Below, in pieces: positions 16,343 through 26,808 of a stretch of DNA of 41,668 nucleotides. Position 1 is the first letter of the stretch; each line of letters begins with the position of its first letter. The notes under the pieces were generated by a model. It was not told where the DNA came from, made no database searches, and saw only the letters and a list, made by a program, of their open reading frames with translations. Origin of the DNA: GH45 sp046704385 (GTDB taxonomy: Bacteria; Bacteroidota; Bacteroidia; Bacteroidales; SZUA-534); assembly GCA_046704385.1 (NCBI GenBank), contig JBJKSB010000068.1:1-41668 (forward strand), given 5' to 3'. The position numbers were made by a program, and so were the translations under genes.

Positions 16343-19300
16343 ATGGAAAAAGATATTAAAAAAGTTGTAGTATTAGGGTCGGGAGCACTGAAAATCGGAG
16401 AAGCAGGTGAATTTGACTATTCCGGTTCACAAGCGCTTAAAGCCTTGCGTGAAGAAGGTATTGAAACTGTTTTGATAAATCCGAATATTGCAACAGTACA
16501 AACTTCTGAGAATATTGCTGATAAAATATATTACCTGCCCGTTACGGCCGAATTTGTTGAACGGGTAATTCAAAAAGAAGAACCCCAGGGTATTTTACTT
16601 GCTTTTGGAGGACAAACAGCATTAAATTGCGGAATTGACCTTGAAGAAAAAGGAATTCTGCGAAAATATGATGTCAGGGTATTGGGAACCCAGGTGCAGG
16701 CAATTAAAGATACAGAAGATCGCGATTTATTTGTTCAGAAACTTAACCAGATAAATGTTAAAACCGCCCGTAGTTATGCTGTAGGCAATTTGAATGAAGC
16801 ACGCGAAGCCGTTGCAAAGCTGGGCTATCCAATTATTGTAAGGGCAGCCTATGCGCTTGGAGGTTTGGGATCGGGATTTTGCTCAAACGATAAAGAACTT
16901 GAAAATATTTGTAATACAGCGTTTTCTTTCTCTCCCCAGGTACTTGTAGAAGAATCGCTAAAAGGCTGGAAGGAAGTTGAGTACGAGGTAGTTCGCGATA
17001 AATACGACAACTGTATTACCGTTTGTAATATGGAGAACTTCGACCCATTGGGAATCCATACCGGTGAGAGTATCGTTGTAGCTCCTTCACAAACATTGAG
17101 TAATTCAGAATATCATAAACTTCGCGAATTAGCTATCCGTATTATCAGGCATATTGGCATAGTAGGCGAATGTAACGTACAATATGCCCTTGATCCCCAA
17201 TCGGAAGATTACCGGGTAATTGAGGTTAATGCCCGATTGTCGCGTTCAAGTGCTCTCGCTTCAAAAGCTACCGGTTATCCACTGGCATTTGTGGCAGCCA
17301 AATTGGGTTTGGGCTTTGGTTTACATGAATTAAAAAATTCAGTGACCAAGAGCACCAGTGCCTTTTTTGAACCTGCTCTCGATTATATAGTGTGTAAAAT
17401 TCCACGTTGGGATTTGGGTAAATTCGAAGGGGTAAGCAAACATATTGGCAGCAGTATGAAGAGTGTGGGCGAGGTGATGAGCATCGGTCGTAACTTTGAA
17501 GAGGCCATTCAAAAAGGGCTGCGTATGATTGGCCAGGGTATGCATGGTTTTGTGGGTAACCGCGATCTGGAATTTGAAAGCATTGACGAGGAATTACAAA
17601 AACCAACCGACATGCGTATTTTCGCTATCAATGCGGCATTGGAGGCTGGATACAATATCGATAAAATTTACGAACTGACTAAAATTGATAAATGGTTTTT
17701 GGTTCGTTTGCAAAATATTAATGCCCTGAAAGATCAATTGGGCATGTTCCAAACCATTGAGGATCTGCCAACAGAAATATTACGCGAAGCCAAAATAAGA
17801 GGGTTTTCCGACTTTCAGTTGGCGCGCCTGGTTCTTGAAAGTCCTTCGGAGACCATTGAGCCCGACATGATTAAAATTCGGGAATACAGAAAAAACCTTG
17901 GCATTGTTCCTTATGTAAAACAAATAGATACGCTGGCTGCTGAATATCCTGCGCAAACCAACTATTTGTACATGACTTACTCAGGCAATCAACATGATAT
18001 TGAATTTTTGAATGATGGAAAATCGGTGACTGTATTAGGATCAGGTGCCTACCGAATTGGATCGAGTGTGGAATTTGACTGGTGCGGGGTAAATGCATTG
18101 CAAACTATAAAGCAACAAGGCTATAGGAGCATCATGATAAACTATAATCCCGAAACGGTAAGTACCGACTATGATACCTGCGACCGCCTTTACTTTGATG
18201 AGTTATCGCTGGAACGGGTGCTCGATATTAATGATCTGGAACAACCCATGGGAACAATTATCTCAACGGGCGGACAAATTCCAAACACACTGGCCATGAG
18301 GCTTGACAAGCAGAATGTAAATATTCTGGGAACCTCGCCTATTTCGATTGATCAGGCTGAAGACCGGAATAAATTTTCTAGCATGTGCGACAAGCTTGAA
18401 ATTGACCAGCCCCGTTGGAGTGAGCTGACCAGCATCGACGATATCAATAAATTTGTAGATACAGTAGGATTTCCGGTATTAATTCGCCCAAGCTATGTAC
18501 TTTCAGGAGCTGCCATGAATGTGGTTTCAAATAAAGAGGAACTGGAACATTTCCTTACCCTGGCAGCAAAAGTTTCGAAACAACACCCTGTAGTTGTATC
18601 GGAGTTTATTGAGCAGGCAAAAGAAATTGAAATTGATGCGGTGGCTAAGAAGGGCGAAATTATAAGCTATGCCATGTCGGAACATGTGGAATTTGCCGGT
18701 GTTCACTCAGGTGATGCCACCATGGTTTTCCCTCCTCAAAAATTATACTTTGAAACTATACGAAGGATAAAGAAAATAAGCCGTTCTATTGCAAAAGAAC
18801 TGAATATCTCAGGACCCTTTAACATCCAGTTTTTAGCCAAGGATTATGATTTTAAAGTTATTGAATGTAATTTAAGGGCATCAAGGAGTTTCCCATTTGT
18901 GTCGAAAGTTTTAAAGGTCAATTTTATTGAGATTGCCACAAAAGTGATGCTGGGCATTGATGTTGAAAAACTTGATAAATCTATTTTTGAACTGGATTAT
19001 ATCGGAGTTAAAGCTCCGCAATTTAGTTTCTCACGTCTGGCAAAAGCCGACCCGGTTCTGGGAGTTGATATGTCATCAACCGGAGAAGTGGGTTGTATTG
19101 GCGATAGCTACTACGAAGCCATACTTAAAGCTATGCTTTCAGTTGGTTACAAAATTCCCAAAAAGAATGTTCTGCTAAGTACCGGTCCAATGCGCTCGAA
19201 AGTTGAACTGGTAAATTCCTGTAGAATGCTGGTTGAAAAAGGATACAATTTATTCGCCACCAAGGGAACTGCCAAATTTCTTGAAATGAATGGGTTGCAG

Positions 19301-19561
19301 GCAACAGCTTTGCACTGGCCCGATGAAGATGCCCAGCCAAATGTTCTGGAATATCTTCAAAATAAAATGATTGACCTGGTAATTAATATCCCAAAGGATT
19401 TAAGTAAGGAAGAATTAAATAATGACTACACCATAAGGCGGAGTGCCGTTGACTTTAATATACCCATTATTACAAATGCCCGTCTGGCAAGTGCATTTAT
19501 TTATTCATTCTGTAAACTTTCTCCTGATGATTTACAGATAAAAAGCTGGGATGAATACTAG
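16343..19561 (+). CDS. carB: Carbamoyl phosphate synthase large subunit
   Basis: 1072 residues, full length. The two ATP-grasp halves are visible by their repeated starts (VVVLGSGALKIGEAGEFDYS near residue 9 and VTVLGSGAYRIGSSVEFDWC in the second half), with ATP-grasp motifs such as VIEVNARLSRSSALASKATG and VIECNLRASRSFPFVSKV. The C-terminal MGS-like allosteric domain starts near VLLSTGP, followed by NLFATKGTAKFL, and ends IKSWDEY; in relatives it binds UMP or ornithine. An AGGAA lies just before the ATG. Third gene of the argR-carA-carB operon. Confidence 0.96.
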   Translation: MEKDIKKVVVLGSGALKIGEAGEFDYSGSQALKALREEGIETVLINPNIATVQTSENIADKIYYLPVTAEFVERVIQKEEPQGILLAFGGQTALNCGIDLEEKGILRKYDVRVLGTQVQAIKDTEDRDLFVQKLNQINVKTARSYAVGNLNEAREAVAKLGYPIIVRAAYALGGLGSGFCSNDKELENICNTAFSFSPQVLVEESLKGWKEVEYEVVRDKYDNCITVCNMENFDPLGIHTGESIVVAPSQTLSNSEYHKLRELAIRIIRHIGIVGECNVQYALDPQSEDYRVIEVNARLSRSSALASKATGYPLAFVAAKLGLGFGLHELKNSVTKSTSAFFEPALDYIVCKIPRWDLGKFEGVSKHIGSSMKSVGEVMSIGRNFEEAIQKGLRMIGQGMHGFVGNRDLEFESIDEELQKPTDMRIFAINAALEAGYNIDKIYELTKIDKWFLVRLQNINALKDQLGMFQTIEDLPTEILREAKIRGFSDFQLARLVLESPSETIEPDMIKIREYRKNLGIVPYVKQIDTLAAEYPAQTNYLYMTYSGNQHDIEFLNDGKSVTVLGSGAYRIGSSVEFDWCGVNALQTIKQQGYRSIMINYNPETVSTDYDTCDRLYFDELSLERVLDINDLEQPMGTIISTGGQIPNTLAMRLDKQNVNILGTSPISIDQAEDRNKFSSMCDKLEIDQPRWSELTSIDDINKFVDTVGFPVLIRPSYVLSGAAMNVVSNKEELEHFLTLAAKVSKQHPVVVSEFIEQAKEIEIDAVAKKGEIISYAMSEHVEFAGVHSGDATMVFPPQKLYFETIRRIKKISRSIAKELNISGPFNIQFLAKDYDFKVIECNLRASRSFPFVSKVLKVNFIEIATKVMLGIDVEKLDKSIFELDYIGVKAPQFSFSRLAKADPVLGVDMSSTGEVGCIGDSYYEAILKAMLSVGYKIPKKNVLLSTGPMRSKVELVNSCRMLVEKGYNLFATKGTAKFLEMNGLQATALHWPDEDAQPNVLEYLQNKMIDLVINIPKDLSKEELNNDYTIRRSAVDFNIPIITNARLASAFIYSFCKLSPDDLQIKSWDEY

Positions 19562-19807
19562 TAGAAAGTTCGATAAATAACATAAAACTCATCGGATGAA
19601 TTATTTATAAACATGCAACTTAGTCATCTGATGAGTATATAAACAGAACTATTAGTACATACTACTTGAAAGAGAATTAACAGGTGTGCTATCTAAGAAA
19701 CGCTTTAAAGCGCTGATTCATAATATTATATTTTAAAAATGGTATTGGAAAACCGGAATGATGGAATAATATAATAACTACTTTTGAGACATTTATTTTT
19801 TATTTTA
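19562..19807. repeat. Intergenic region with a 13-bp inverted repeat and a repeat end
   Basis: ACTCATCGGATGA (19587-19599) and TCATCTGATGAGT (19624-19636) form a 13-bp inverted repeat with one G-U-type pair. AGCGCTTT-type palindromic sequence lies near 19692-19705. TACTTTTGAGACA at about 19780-19792 matches the outer end of the MITE-like element at 113-263, without a partner. A clear T-run terminator for carB is not visible. Confidence 0.5.
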
Positions 19808-20476
19808 TTATTCATCAGGAACACCGTACTGTTGTTGCATTTTCTTCATTTTTTCCATCATTTCAGACATATCAGTAACTTCAAAACCCGAAGGAATTTC
19901 AAATTCTTTGCTATCAACATCGGTATCAATTGAAAAATCGGTAGCCTCCATGAAAATATGCTCGCCATTAGCATCAAGAAACTCACCTTTCAATAAATAA
20001 TTTTTATATATCCAGTACTTTCCCTTGGTTCCATCTTCATCGGTATATTCATAAATATCGCACGGCTTACCCAAAACAGTTGCTGTACCCTTTTTCCCAC
20101 TGGGATTGCCTGTAATTTCCGATACCATTTCACTTAAATCGAACTCACCTTCATCTCCTCCATACAACTCTTTAGCTTCCTCATCGCTCCCAACCGGAAA
20201 TTTAATCACCTGCTTATCCTCATAATTAATCACAAACATATTTTCGGGCGTAATTATTGACTTCGATCGGGGATATCCCTCCGAATCAGAAGTTAACTCA
20301 AAAGCCTGTTTCCTCCCATAATCATCAAAAACAAGTTTATATACTGTCTGTTTGCCTTCAATTTCGTATTTGTAAGATAATTTACCTGATTTTGACGAAT
20401 ATAATTTCTTATCTGTCTGGGCCTGCGCAAAAAATACAATTACAAAAGTCACCAGCAGCGTAAGTATCTTTCTCAT
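19808..20476 (-). CDS. Secreted protein, unknown function (DUF4412-like)
   Basis: 222 residues with a signal peptide (MRKILTLLVTFVIVFFAQAQ). The mature part is acidic and beta-rich. The segment VLGKPCDIYEYTDED followed by GKYWIYKNYLLKGEF, where a metal- or ligand-type sequence precedes a W-x-Y-K core, resembles the DUF4412 group of periplasmic proteins. The tail is a Met- and Lys-rich helix (MSEMMEKMKKMQQQYG). It is transcribed divergently from the next gene, with a 192-base spacer. The function is not known. Confidence 0.6.
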   Translation of the reverse strand: MRKILTLLVTFVIVFFAQAQTDKKLYSSKSGKLSYKYEIEGKQTVYKLVFDDYGRKQAFELTSDSEGYPRSKSIITPENMFVINYEDKQVIKFPVGSDEEAKELYGGDEGEFDLSEMVSEITGNPSGKKGTATVLGKPCDIYEYTDEDGTKGKYWIYKNYLLKGEFLDANGEHIFMEATDFSIDTDVDSKEFEIPSGFEVTDMSEMMEKMKKMQQQYGVPDE

Positions 20477-20668
20477 GATAAAAACATTAACAATTAATAA
20501 TTAGATATTCCGAAAAACATTTTTTCTGTAAACAGGATTCATAATCCACTTAAATATACGAAATTTTAATATCCATAAAATGATAACCCAACCATTTTTC
20601 ATTATAGGGCATCATTCGTTTATCATGAATTCAAAAATTAATTATCTTCACAATAATTAATTAGGCTA

Positions 20669-21685
20669 ATGAAGTATATAATCCTTTTTCTGGTTTCATA
20701 TTTCTGGTTGCACAGTTTAGAAGCACAGACAGATAAGAAAAAATTCGAAAAAATATTTGAACAGGAAACATCTGATCCAAAGTATAACACACGGGAAAAT
20801 CATTCATCAGCTTATCTGCATACACCCTCACAAACGGTACCCTCGTGGTTTATTAATCCACCGGTTTCAACTACCGATGCGGTTTATGCTATTGGCATAT
20901 CCGATCCCGGAATGGATACAACACAAGCACTTGAAACGGCAATTTACAGAGCTCAGATTATTGCCAACGTGCTTTACTTTAGCACCACACAGTTGTTGTG
21001 TGATTTTTATGTTGATGAGGCCCAAAATACCAGCGATGTTGTTTACGAACATTTTTCACGTATTAACGCAAAACTTCCTCACAAAGCTGATTTTGAGATT
21101 ATTGAAAAATACCGCGATAAATTTGACGAGACCTTGGTATTAATTAAATACCACGCCCAAAAAAAAATAAAAGCTTCAAAATCAAACAAAATAAACCTTG
21201 AAATATATAAAAATGAAGTTTCAAGCACGGCTTACGACAATTTTGAATCCGTTTATGAAATGCTTATTAAAGCCAATTCCAAAAATGATCCTGACCCTGC
21301 AATATACCAGTTAACTGAACTGGTTAAACGTTATGATGTGCTCACCTCAGTAAATGGTGACAGCATTAATATACCTATTTATAATTTGCCGTATCTTGGT
21401 TTAACAAATCCTGCAGACTCGATAGGGCTGTGTTATTTCTCACATGGCTTATGGAAAGAATATTTAAAATCAATTATGGTTTACATTATTAGCAAAGCCA
21501 GGGAGAAACCTGAAAAGATACAACTCCTGGGCGAGGGTTTTAATAATGAAAACTCCGACGGTTCTTCATATGAGAAGTTATCGCGAGGTATTTCCCAAAA
21601 TAACATGCGGTTTGTGTTAACTCATATTGAAGCAACAAAAGATAATCTAAATGTTACTTTGCAGGAAATTCCTCTTGATGAATAA
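20669..21685 (+). CDS. Secreted protein with LPP20-like region, unknown function
   Basis: 338 residues with a signal peptide (MKYIILFLVSYFWLHSLEAQ). A central segment, VPSWFINPPVSTTDAVYAIG followed by ISDPGMDTTQALETAIYRA, fits the pattern of LPP20-like proteins (P-x-W-[FV]-x-[NT]-P then YA[IV]G, then an Ala-rich helix). The rest is helical and strand-rich with no motif I recognise. It ends 6 bases before the stop of purL on the other strand (convergent). The role is unknown. Confidence 0.6.
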   Translation: MKYIILFLVSYFWLHSLEAQTDKKKFEKIFEQETSDPKYNTRENHSSAYLHTPSQTVPSWFINPPVSTTDAVYAIGISDPGMDTTQALETAIYRAQIIANVLYFSTTQLLCDFYVDEAQNTSDVVYEHFSRINAKLPHKADFEIIEKYRDKFDETLVLIKYHAQKKIKASKSNKINLEIYKNEVSSTAYDNFESVYEMLIKANSKNDPDPAIYQLTELVKRYDVLTSVNGDSINIPIYNLPYLGLTNPADSIGLCYFSHGLWKEYLKSIMVYIISKAREKPEKIQLLGEGFNNENSDGSSYEKLSRGISQNNMRFVLTHIEATKDNLNVTLQEIPLDE

Positions 21686-21691
21686 CAATTT

Positions 21692-24600
21692 TTAGTTTGC
21701 CCTTTTTTTTTCAATCCAAACCCTGGCATTAACAAAAGCTTTTAACCATGGCGTTGATTCATGCTGTTTTTTGTCCTCAGGATAATAGGCACATTGCCAT
21801 GGAAAAACAGCCCGTTCAGGGTGCGGCATCATAGCCAGATGGCGGCCATCAACTGAACAAATTCCTGCTGTGGCAAATGGTGAACCATTTGGATTTGCCG
21901 GGTAAACATCGTATGAATATTTCACTGGAATCTGATATTTATTCTCAGCATAAGGAAATTCAAATTTACCTTCACCATGTGCTACCCAAACTCCAAGTGT
22001 CATGCCTTCCATATCTTGCAACATCACACTCTGGTTGGGTTGTATAGTAACATTAATAAAACCTGATTCAAATTTATGAGAAGCATTATGAAGCATTTTG
22101 GGCTTTTGCTCATGGTTAGCGTTAATTAAGCCTAACTCAACCATAACCTGGCAACCATTACAAATTCCAAGGCTCAGCGTGTCAGGGCGGGCATAAAAAT
22201 TATCGAGTGCATGCTTTGCTTTTTCATTAAACAGAAATGCTCCGGCCCAACCTTTGGCTGAACCCAACACATCGGAGTTTGAGAATCCTCCTACAAAAAC
22301 TATCATGTTCACATCGCTAAGGTCTTCACGTCCACTTACCAGGTCGGTCATATGAACATCCTTAACATCAAAACCGGCAGCGTACAAAGTATAGGCCATT
22401 TCGCGGTCACCATTTACACCTTTTTCACGAATTATAGCTGCTTTTGTTCCATTAGGTTTGCGCCGTTTTAAATCAATTCCTAAATCGGAAGCCTTTCCGG
22501 TAAATTGTTTAAAATCCCATTGTAAGGCACTATTCTTATACGATTCATACCGTTCTTTCGCCAATATCTCACCCGATTGCTTTTTATCAAACAGGTACGA
22601 TGTTTTAAACCAGATATCGCGCAGCCTTGCTACATCAAACGAGTACAAACAATTTCCAGTATTAATATTCAGCTCCCCGGCTTGTCCCAATTCTCCAATT
22701 TCAACAAAACCAATTCCTTTGGCTTGTAGTACAACTGAAACCTTAGCTAAATCTTTTACCTGGAGAATTAATCCCGGATTTTCAGCAAACAAAACTTTAG
22801 CAGGATCAACTTCGTTGAGCTCCGAAAAGTCTACATCCATACCCAGATTATTGTCTGCAAAGGTCATTTCAAGCAAGGTGGTAATAATTCCGCCGGAAGA
22901 AATATCGTGCCCGGCCAAAATCAATCCTTCATTTATCAGTTTCTGAATGGTATTAAAACCATTTGTAAAGTATGATGAATCTTTAACATCGGGACAATCC
23001 TCACCTAAACCGTTTACTACCTGGGCAAAAGCTGATCCGCCTAATTTTCGGTCATCTTTCGAAAGATCAATATAAATTAAAGATGTATTTTCAATATTCT
23101 GCAATACCGGAGTAACTGCTTTGCGGATATCGGTAACCTCCCCGGCCGCTGAAACAATCACAGTTCCGGGAGCCATTACTTTCTCGCCGTTTTTATATTT
23201 CTGGGTCATCGAAAGTGAATCTTTTCCGGTGGGTACATTGATGCCCAAATCGATGCAAAACTTACTCAGCGCTTCAACAGCTTCATACAAACGGGCATCT
23301 TCACCTTCATTCTTACAAGGCCACATCCAATTGGCACTCAGGCTAATTCCTTTAATTTCATTTTTAACAGGTGCCCAAATAATGTTAGTTAAAGCTTCGG
23401 CAACTGCCAGGCGTGAACCTTTTGCCGCATCAATAAGTGCACTTGCAGGAGCATGCCCAATTGAGGTTGAAACCCCGGCTTTTCCCTGGTAATCGAGGGC
23501 AACAATTCCACAGTTATTTAATGGCAAATGCAAAGGTCCGGCATTTTGTTGCATAGCGATTTTTCCAGTAACCGAACGGTCCACTTTATTGGTCAGCCAG
23601 TCTTTACACCCAACCGATTCCAACTGCAGCATATCTTCCAAAAGTTTTTGGATGTCTTCTTTTTTATATTTTAAGCTGGTAAACTTTTCTGAAACCTTTT
23701 TATCCTCCATTATGGTTTTAGGCGGATTACCAAACATATCGAAAAGCTGCAAATCAATGGGTTTTGAACCATCCTTTTCATCCACAAAACTGAATTGCAT
23801 GTCGCCTGAAGTTTGTCCCACCAAATACATAGGTGCCCTTTCACGATCAGCAATATTTTTAAGATGTTCAATATCTTTTTCTTTTAGAATCAAACCCATA
23901 CGCTCCTGCGACTCATTACCGGCAATTTCCTTGGCTGAAAGGGTTGGATCACCAATAGGAAGCTTCCTCACTTCGATAGTACCACCGGTTTCCTCAACTA
24001 ATTCTGAAAGGCAGTTCAAGTGCCCTCCAGCCCCGTGGTCGTGGATAGAAACAATGGGATTAACATCCTGTTCGCTCAACGCGCGTATGGCATTGGCTAC
24101 CCTTTTTTGCATTTCGGGGTTTGAACGCTGTACCGCATTGAGTTCAATGGCATTGGCAAATTCACCTGTATCCACCGACGAAACTGCTCCACCGCCCATA
24201 CCAATACGGTAATTATCACCGCCCATAACCACGATTTTATCACCAACTTCAGGCTTATCCTTGTGGCTGTCAATTTTTTTACCGTATCCTACACCGCCGG
24301 CCATCATGATCACTTTATCGTATCCAAATTTTTTATAGGGTTCGTTGTGCTCAAATGTCAAAACGCTACCACAAATAAGGGGTTGACCAAATTTATTTCC
24401 AAAATCGCTGGCTCCATTTGAAGCTTTAATTAAAATTTGAGAAGGCGTTTGATACAACCAGGGACGCTCGGGTGTAGCTTTTTCCCAATCGCGATTGTCG
24501 TCCAGCCTTGAGTAGCTGGTCATGTAAACAGCCGTACCAGCAATTGGCATACTGCCTTTACCTCCGCCAATCCGGTCGCGGATTTCACCTCCGGTACCGG

Positions 24601-25387
24601 TTGCTGCACCGTTAAAAGGTTCAACAGTAGTTGGGAAATTGTGTGTTTCTGCTTTTAAGGAATAAACCGATTCATAATCCTTAACTTCAAAAAAATCGGC
24701 TTTATCCTGCGTTTTGGGAGCAAACTGTTCAATAGTTGGTCCCTGCATAAAAGCACAGTTGTCTTTGTATGCTGATATTACATTATTTGGATTAACATTT
24801 GTGGTTTTCTTAATTAACTGAAAAAGTGTTTCAGGCTTTTCAACCCCGTCAATAACAAATGAACCATTAAATATCTTATGCCGGCAGTGTTCCGAATTTA
24901 CCTGCGAAAAGCCAAAAACTTCACTATCGGTCAGCTTTCTTCCCAGTTTGTGGGCCAATCCATCCAGATAATTAATTTCATCATCGTTTAATGCCAGACC
25001 ATGTTCCTTATTATAAGTCGAAATATCTTCGATATAAACTACAGGTTCGGGTTCAATATTTATGGTAAAAATTTCCTGATCAATATTATGGTACAATGCC
25101 TTTAACATCGGATCGTACTTCGGGTTGTCCGTATCTGATTTTTCAAATTCTTCAATCCGTACTATACCCGAAATGCCCATGTTTTGTGTAATTTCGACAG
25201 CATTGGTACTCCATGGTGTAATCATCTCCTTACGAGGTCCTATAAAAGTACCGGCAAGTGAATTTTCGTTCAGCATTGCAGCTTCGCCAAAAAGCCAAAC
25301 CAGTTTTGATACGTCGGTTTTGTTTAATGATTGTTTTGTTTTTACGGCAATCACCTTGCCTTCAGGGGTTTTGAAGAATGTAAGCAT
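21692..25387 (-). CDS. purL: Phosphoribosylformylglycinamidine synthase (large, fused form)
   Basis: 1231 residues, the large single-chain enzyme of purine synthesis: FGAR plus glutamine plus ATP to FGAM. The N-terminal part has the substrate-channel and linker domain (HKLGRKLTDSEVFGFSQVNS, EHCRHKIFNG); the two AIR-synthase-like halves carry AETHNFPTTVEPFNGAATG, GIRALSEQDVNPI-type and HDISSGG segments. The C-terminal amidotransferase has the nucleophile Cys in GICNGCQVM (around residue 1075) and MPHPERAVFPW. Start: a GTG at 25408 is in frame, but the ATG at 25387 is 21 bases downstream and fits the usual short N-terminus. A TAATTTTG -7 box lies at 25426-25433 (minus). Confidence 0.95.
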   Translation of the reverse strand: MLTFFKTPEGKVIAVKTKQSLNKTDVSKLVWLFGEAAMLNENSLAGTFIGPRKEMITPWSTNAVEITQNMGISGIVRIEEFEKSDTDNPKYDPMLKALYHNIDQEIFTINIEPEPVVYIEDISTYNKEHGLALNDDEINYLDGLAHKLGRKLTDSEVFGFSQVNSEHCRHKIFNGSFVIDGVEKPETLFQLIKKTTNVNPNNVISAYKDNCAFMQGPTIEQFAPKTQDKADFFEVKDYESVYSLKAETHNFPTTVEPFNGAATGTGGEIRDRIGGGKGSMPIAGTAVYMTSYSRLDDNRDWEKATPERPWLYQTPSQILIKASNGASDFGNKFGQPLICGSVLTFEHNEPYKKFGYDKVIMMAGGVGYGKKIDSHKDKPEVGDKIVVMGGDNYRIGMGGGAVSSVDTGEFANAIELNAVQRSNPEMQKRVANAIRALSEQDVNPIVSIHDHGAGGHLNCLSELVEETGGTIEVRKLPIGDPTLSAKEIAGNESQERMGLILKEKDIEHLKNIADRERAPMYLVGQTSGDMQFSFVDEKDGSKPIDLQLFDMFGNPPKTIMEDKKVSEKFTSLKYKKEDIQKLLEDMLQLESVGCKDWLTNKVDRSVTGKIAMQQNAGPLHLPLNNCGIVALDYQGKAGVSTSIGHAPASALIDAAKGSRLAVAEALTNIIWAPVKNEIKGISLSANWMWPCKNEGEDARLYEAVEALSKFCIDLGINVPTGKDSLSMTQKYKNGEKVMAPGTVIVSAAGEVTDIRKAVTPVLQNIENTSLIYIDLSKDDRKLGGSAFAQVVNGLGEDCPDVKDSSYFTNGFNTIQKLINEGLILAGHDISSGGIITTLLEMTFADNNLGMDVDFSELNEVDPAKVLFAENPGLILQVKDLAKVSVVLQAKGIGFVEIGELGQAGELNINTGNCLYSFDVARLRDIWFKTSYLFDKKQSGEILAKERYESYKNSALQWDFKQFTGKASDLGIDLKRRKPNGTKAAIIREKGVNGDREMAYTLYAAGFDVKDVHMTDLVSGREDLSDVNMIVFVGGFSNSDVLGSAKGWAGAFLFNEKAKHALDNFYARPDTLSLGICNGCQVMVELGLINANHEQKPKMLHNASHKFESGFINVTIQPNQSVMLQDMEGMTLGVWVAHGEGKFEFPYAENKYQIPVKYSYDVYPANPNGSPFATAGICSVDGRHLAMMPHPERAVFPWQCAYYPEDKKQHESTPWLKAFVNARVWIEKKRAN

Positions 25388-25425
25388 GACAAGAAATAAC
25401 GTTAGCACTTATTCTAATTCTGCCG

Positions 25426-25433
25426 CAAAATTA
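25426..25433 (-). promoter_or_regulatory. -7 box (TAATTTTG) of purL
   Basis: On the minus strand TAATTTTG lies about 40 bases before the ATG at 25387, in the position expected for TAnnTTTG. A TTG at the ideal -33 distance is not clear. It also argues for the ATG over the GTG at 25408. Confidence 0.5.
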
Positions 25434-25553
25434 ACAAACTTTAGCAATAAATTCAGGTTTTATTTCGCTAAGTAGGCTCTAGAAACTTAAGAAATAATGC
25501 AAACGATTAAGATAAGAAATACATAATGAAACAATAATAATCTATTGTAATTG

Positions 25554-26555
25554 TTATTCAACCAAAATCTTTCCCCGATTTACAATTTTATTATTGTTTG
25601 TGAGCGTATAAATAAAAGTTCCTGAACCTAAATAACCTTTGACAATTTTTATGGATTCTCGACAGGTTTGTTCACTATAAATTAATTTGCCCAGCATATT
25701 GAATATTTCCAATTTGAATTCATCTTGGCTTTCATTGTTGAAAGTTAAAGCCGATTCGGATTGTATCGGGTTAGGGAATAGGTTTACGTGGTTCTTATTT
25801 CCAGTTTCAGAATTTAATCCTTCCCAACGTGGTGTTATTTGTATCTGCAAATCATCAATTATCCATCCTTTGTGGGCAACAGTATCGGTATTTTTATAAT
25901 TAAACCGTATCCAAACCCCTCGTGTATTCATGGAATATTCCGGTACTGCAATATCTTTACTTGCACAGGTATAAACGTCATCATAAGATACCCCCCATTT
26001 TTCCGCTACACCCGAGGCTACTTTATACCCATCCAAGATATGCTCCATCCAATAATCCAGATAATATGCCGGGGGGCAAACCTGTTCCCCATGATCCTCA
26101 ATGCAAGGTAAGGTATCATTTTCCAGGGCAATCCAATCCTGGCCTTCGTTATAACTCACATCAAGGTAAATACCCGCTTTATCAACAGGTAAGTCAAACA
26201 GTTGGGCCATGCTAACACTCCATCCCCACAAACCTTGGCTTTGCAAGTCGCATTCAAACTTAAAAATAAAACTTGCCTGGGTGGGGTAATTAATCATTTT
26301 TGTAGTATCGGTCATTAAAGCATAATTTCCTCTATAGGCGCTATCCCAGTTATCCTTAGCAGGATGGCCAATTTGCCATAGCCCGGATTTGTCAAACTCC
26401 AAATACTCGTAAGCATTATAATTTATTGAACCTAAAGTTCCACTAAAAACATCTTCAGGTTCAAAAGTAAACACAAAATCCTGAGCCTTTAATCCCCATA
26501 CCAGAATGTTGGCCAGTATAAATAAACAGAATTTAGCAAATGCAATATTTTTCAT
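25554..26555 (-). CDS. Secreted protein with type IX secretion sorting domain
   Basis: 333 residues from the ATG at 26555. Signal peptide KNIAFAKFCLFILANILVWG, then KAQ. Residues ~25-235 form a beta-rich domain with a central WIRFNYKNTDTVAHKGWIID segment of the type found in secreted adhesion or carbohydrate-binding (MAM/jelly-roll-like) domains; the residue pattern FTFEPEDVFSG at the start also fits. The C-terminal ~75 residues are a T9SS type A sorting domain (NLFPNPIQSES, EIFNMLGKLIYSE, ending IVNRGKILVE), which directs the protein to the cell surface or outside. The upstream ATG at 26588 would add 11 residues before the signal. Its target is unknown. Confidence 0.8.
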   Translation of the reverse strand: MKNIAFAKFCLFILANILVWGLKAQDFVFTFEPEDVFSGTLGSINYNAYEYLEFDKSGLWQIGHPAKDNWDSAYRGNYALMTDTTKMINYPTQASFIFKFECDLQSQGLWGWSVSMAQLFDLPVDKAGIYLDVSYNEGQDWIALENDTLPCIEDHGEQVCPPAYYLDYWMEHILDGYKVASGVAEKWGVSYDDVYTCASKDIAVPEYSMNTRGVWIRFNYKNTDTVAHKGWIIDDLQIQITPRWEGLNSETGNKNHVNLFPNPIQSESALTFNNESQDEFKLEIFNMLGKLIYSEQTCRESIKIVKGYLGSGTFIYTLTNNNKIVNRGKILVE

Positions 26556-26808
26556 AATATACTTGTATGAGGTTTTTTTAGGAACCATTCCGATTTTCTT
26601 TATATTAATACAATAGAGTAGTTTTAAACTCCTATAGATTTTTTTGCGAATTGCCTATAGTCCTTCAAAAGAGTCAATTTTCTATGGTTTACAGGAAATA
26701 GACAATTATTCAGCAATTTCTGCATTGCTTTTTCTCTTAAAACGGCAATCTGATTAAAAAGAAAATAATGGTTTAGGTATCCTCTGTATTGTTACTAATA
26801 TCAGTTTA

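Noticed and set aside
17268..17606. 112-codon frame opposite carB
   Set aside because: Antisense shadow of carB; no similarity to known folds.
22458..24212. Long frames opposite purL
   Set aside because: They lie wholly inside purL on the other strand, and their low-complexity Ser/Ile/Pro-rich residues are what the complement of a coding gene gives.
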